A stretch of 13,936 nucleotides of DNA from Planktotalea sp. Lineage in GTDB: Bacteria; Pseudomonadota; Alphaproteobacteria; Rhodobacterales; Rhodobacteraceae. Positions 13,055 through 13,936 of this stretch are shown here, one piece after another. The notes under the pieces were generated by a model. It worked only from the letters and a program-made list of their open reading frames with translations, had not been told where the DNA came from and searched no databases. The position numbers were made by a program, and so were the translations under genes. Where the stretch lies: positions 1 to 13,936 of the forward strand of contig JAHEGL010000054.1 in assembly GCA_024645145.1 (NCBI GenBank). Reading direction: 5' to 3'. Position 1 is the first letter of the stretch. Each line of letters begins with the position of its first letter.

Positions 13055-13936
13055 CGGCGCATGTTTGTGGGGCGTGTGATGCGCCGTTTCAGCATGCGTT
13101 CGCGTAAGAAAACGAACAAGCCAGCGCCCATAATCAAGATGATGCCTAGGCTCACGGCGAGATCCGGCAGCTCCCCAAAGATGAAAAAGCCCCAGATCAC
13201 TGCCAGCGGTAGGCCAACGTATTCAAACGGCGCAACCGTGGCTGCGCTGCTCACGCGGTAAGCTTGGCTTAGGCAATAGCCAATCATGGCGGATAAACAG
13301 CCGAGTCCGGCCATAAAAGGCCAATCGCCCTTGGGTGGCCATTGCCACGCGCGCAGCAAGAATTCGACAGCATCGTTTTCGACACCTTCCGCAAAACGAC
13401 CGTCACCCGCTACAAAATAGAACCCAGCTGAGATAATGATAAACGTCCCTTGGATATAGATCGCCATGGCTGAGGCTTTGCTGCTCACACCCAATTTGCG
13501 CGTCATCACTTGGTTTATCGCGTAGGTGAGCGCAGCGATGATCGGCAACAACAACACCAGGCGATTTACATCAGTGTTTCCCATACTTTGCCAAGGCCGC
13601 TGCATGATCAAAACGCCAATAAAGCCGACCAAAACAGCGCTCATCCGCATTGGTCCAACCTTTTCGCCAAGGATCGGGATGGAGAGCAAGGTGATCATCA
13701 AAGGTGCGGCGAAGAAGAGGGCAGTTGTTTCAGCCAAGGGCAGGACAGCAATTGCTGCGAAAAACGACATGTTGGATAACACGACCATAAAAGCGCGCAA
13801 CAGATGCAAGCCTGGGGTCGAGGTTTTAAGCAGTGACCAGCCGCCTTCTACTTGAAGCAAAACGATGGAGACAAAAATACCGATGAAAGAGCGCGTGAAG
13901 ACGAGCTGATGTAGTGGGTATGCGCCTGAAAGCTGC
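13051..13936 (-). CDS. EamA/DMT-family permease, 5' end cut by the window edge
   Basis: This is a partial gene whose stop is at 13051-13053; its reading frame stays open to the last base of the window. About 294 codons are visible, and the N-terminal start lies outside. The edge-proximal part reads QLSGAYPLHQLVFTRSFIGI, a common first-repeat segment of EamA proteins, so the TTG at 13860 is an internal leucine and not a start. Around eight hydrophobic segments are visible in the two-repeat drug/metabolite transporter pattern. These include LPLAETTALFFAAPLMITLL and its second-repeat counterpart VSSAATVAPFEYVGLPLAVI. The C-terminal tail is basic (RERMLKRRITRPTNMRR), consistent with a cytoplasmic end. 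The family exports or imports small metabolites, and no substrate can be inferred. It converges on the glycerol-3-phosphate dehydrogenase gene, with the two stop codons sharing TTAA. Confidence 0.9.
   Translation of the reverse strand, partial: QLSGAYPLHQLVFTRSFIGIFVSIVLLQVEGGWSLLKTSTPGLHLLRAFMVVLSNMSFFAAIAVLPLAETTALFFAAPLMITLLSIPILGEKVGPMRMSAVLVGFIGVLIMQRPWQSMGNTDVNRLVLLLPIIAALTYAINQVMTRKLGVSSKASAMAIYIQGTFIIISAGFYFVAGDGRFAEGVENDAVEFLLRAWQWPPKGDWPFMAGLGCLSAMIGYCLSQAYRVSSAATVAPFEYVGLPLAVIWGFFIFGELPDLAVSLGIILIMGAGLFVFLRERMLKRRITRPTNMRR

Noticed and set aside
13858..13860. TTG as the start of the EamA permease gene
   Set aside because: The upstream frame stays open to the window edge and reads as typical EamA first-repeat sequence, so this TTG is an internal leucine codon.
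1..13936. Mobile elements, CRISPR arrays, tRNA or rRNA genes
   Set aside because: No transposase or integrase motifs, no regularly spaced repeats and no tRNA-like cloverleaf were seen; the window is almost wholly covered by metabolic genes.

Overview
The window reads like a chromosomal segment of a Rhodobacterales (Roseobacter-group) alphaproteobacterium. The evidence is the family make-up (short-Q-loop cytochrome bd oxidase, a non-pyrrolysine MttB homologue, a GATase1-type AraC regulator, a glutamine-synthetase-like ligase, an EamA exporter), the moderate GC and the dense packing. No 16S or other taxonomic marker is present, so this placement is an inference. It holds ten protein genes, one of them cut by the right edge. 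I see no RNA genes, insertion sequences, CRISPR arrays or origin.

Layout. (1) 21-3365 is a likely amine-processing module. A glutamine-synthetase-like ligase and a cytochrome P450 are adjacent on the minus strand, and a class I glutamine amidotransferase diverges from them across a 69-bp gap. (2) 3517-5918 is cydA-cydB, a quinol oxidase of the cyanide-insensitive type, read rightward. A perfect hairpin overlaps the cydB stop codon. (3) 6076-7728 is a thiamine-diphosphate enzyme preceded by a perfect dyad in its leader. (4) 7720-11329 is a minus-strand group: a GATase1/AraC regulator, a PfkB sugar kinase with a near-ideal LacI-type operator in front of it, and an MttB-superfamily methyltransferase that overlaps the thiamine-diphosphate gene tail to tail by 9 bp. 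(5) 11504-13054 is an FAD glycerol-3-phosphate dehydrogenase, divergent from the regulator. It shares a TTAA tetranucleotide as stop codons with (6), a convergent EamA/DMT-family permease running off the right edge.

The most interesting signal is module 1. A GS-like ligase plus a class I amidotransferase is the known pair for gamma-glutamylating an amine and later removing the glutamate, as PuuA/PuuD do in putrescine catabolism and AtdA1/AtdA2 do in aniline oxidation. Here the oxidative step would fall to a cytochrome P450 instead of a flavin oxidase or Rieske dioxygenase. The MttB homologue with a GbdR/CdhR-like regulator hints separately at quaternary-amine use, although no corrinoid protein is in view. 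Both substrate ideas are inferences from family and context.
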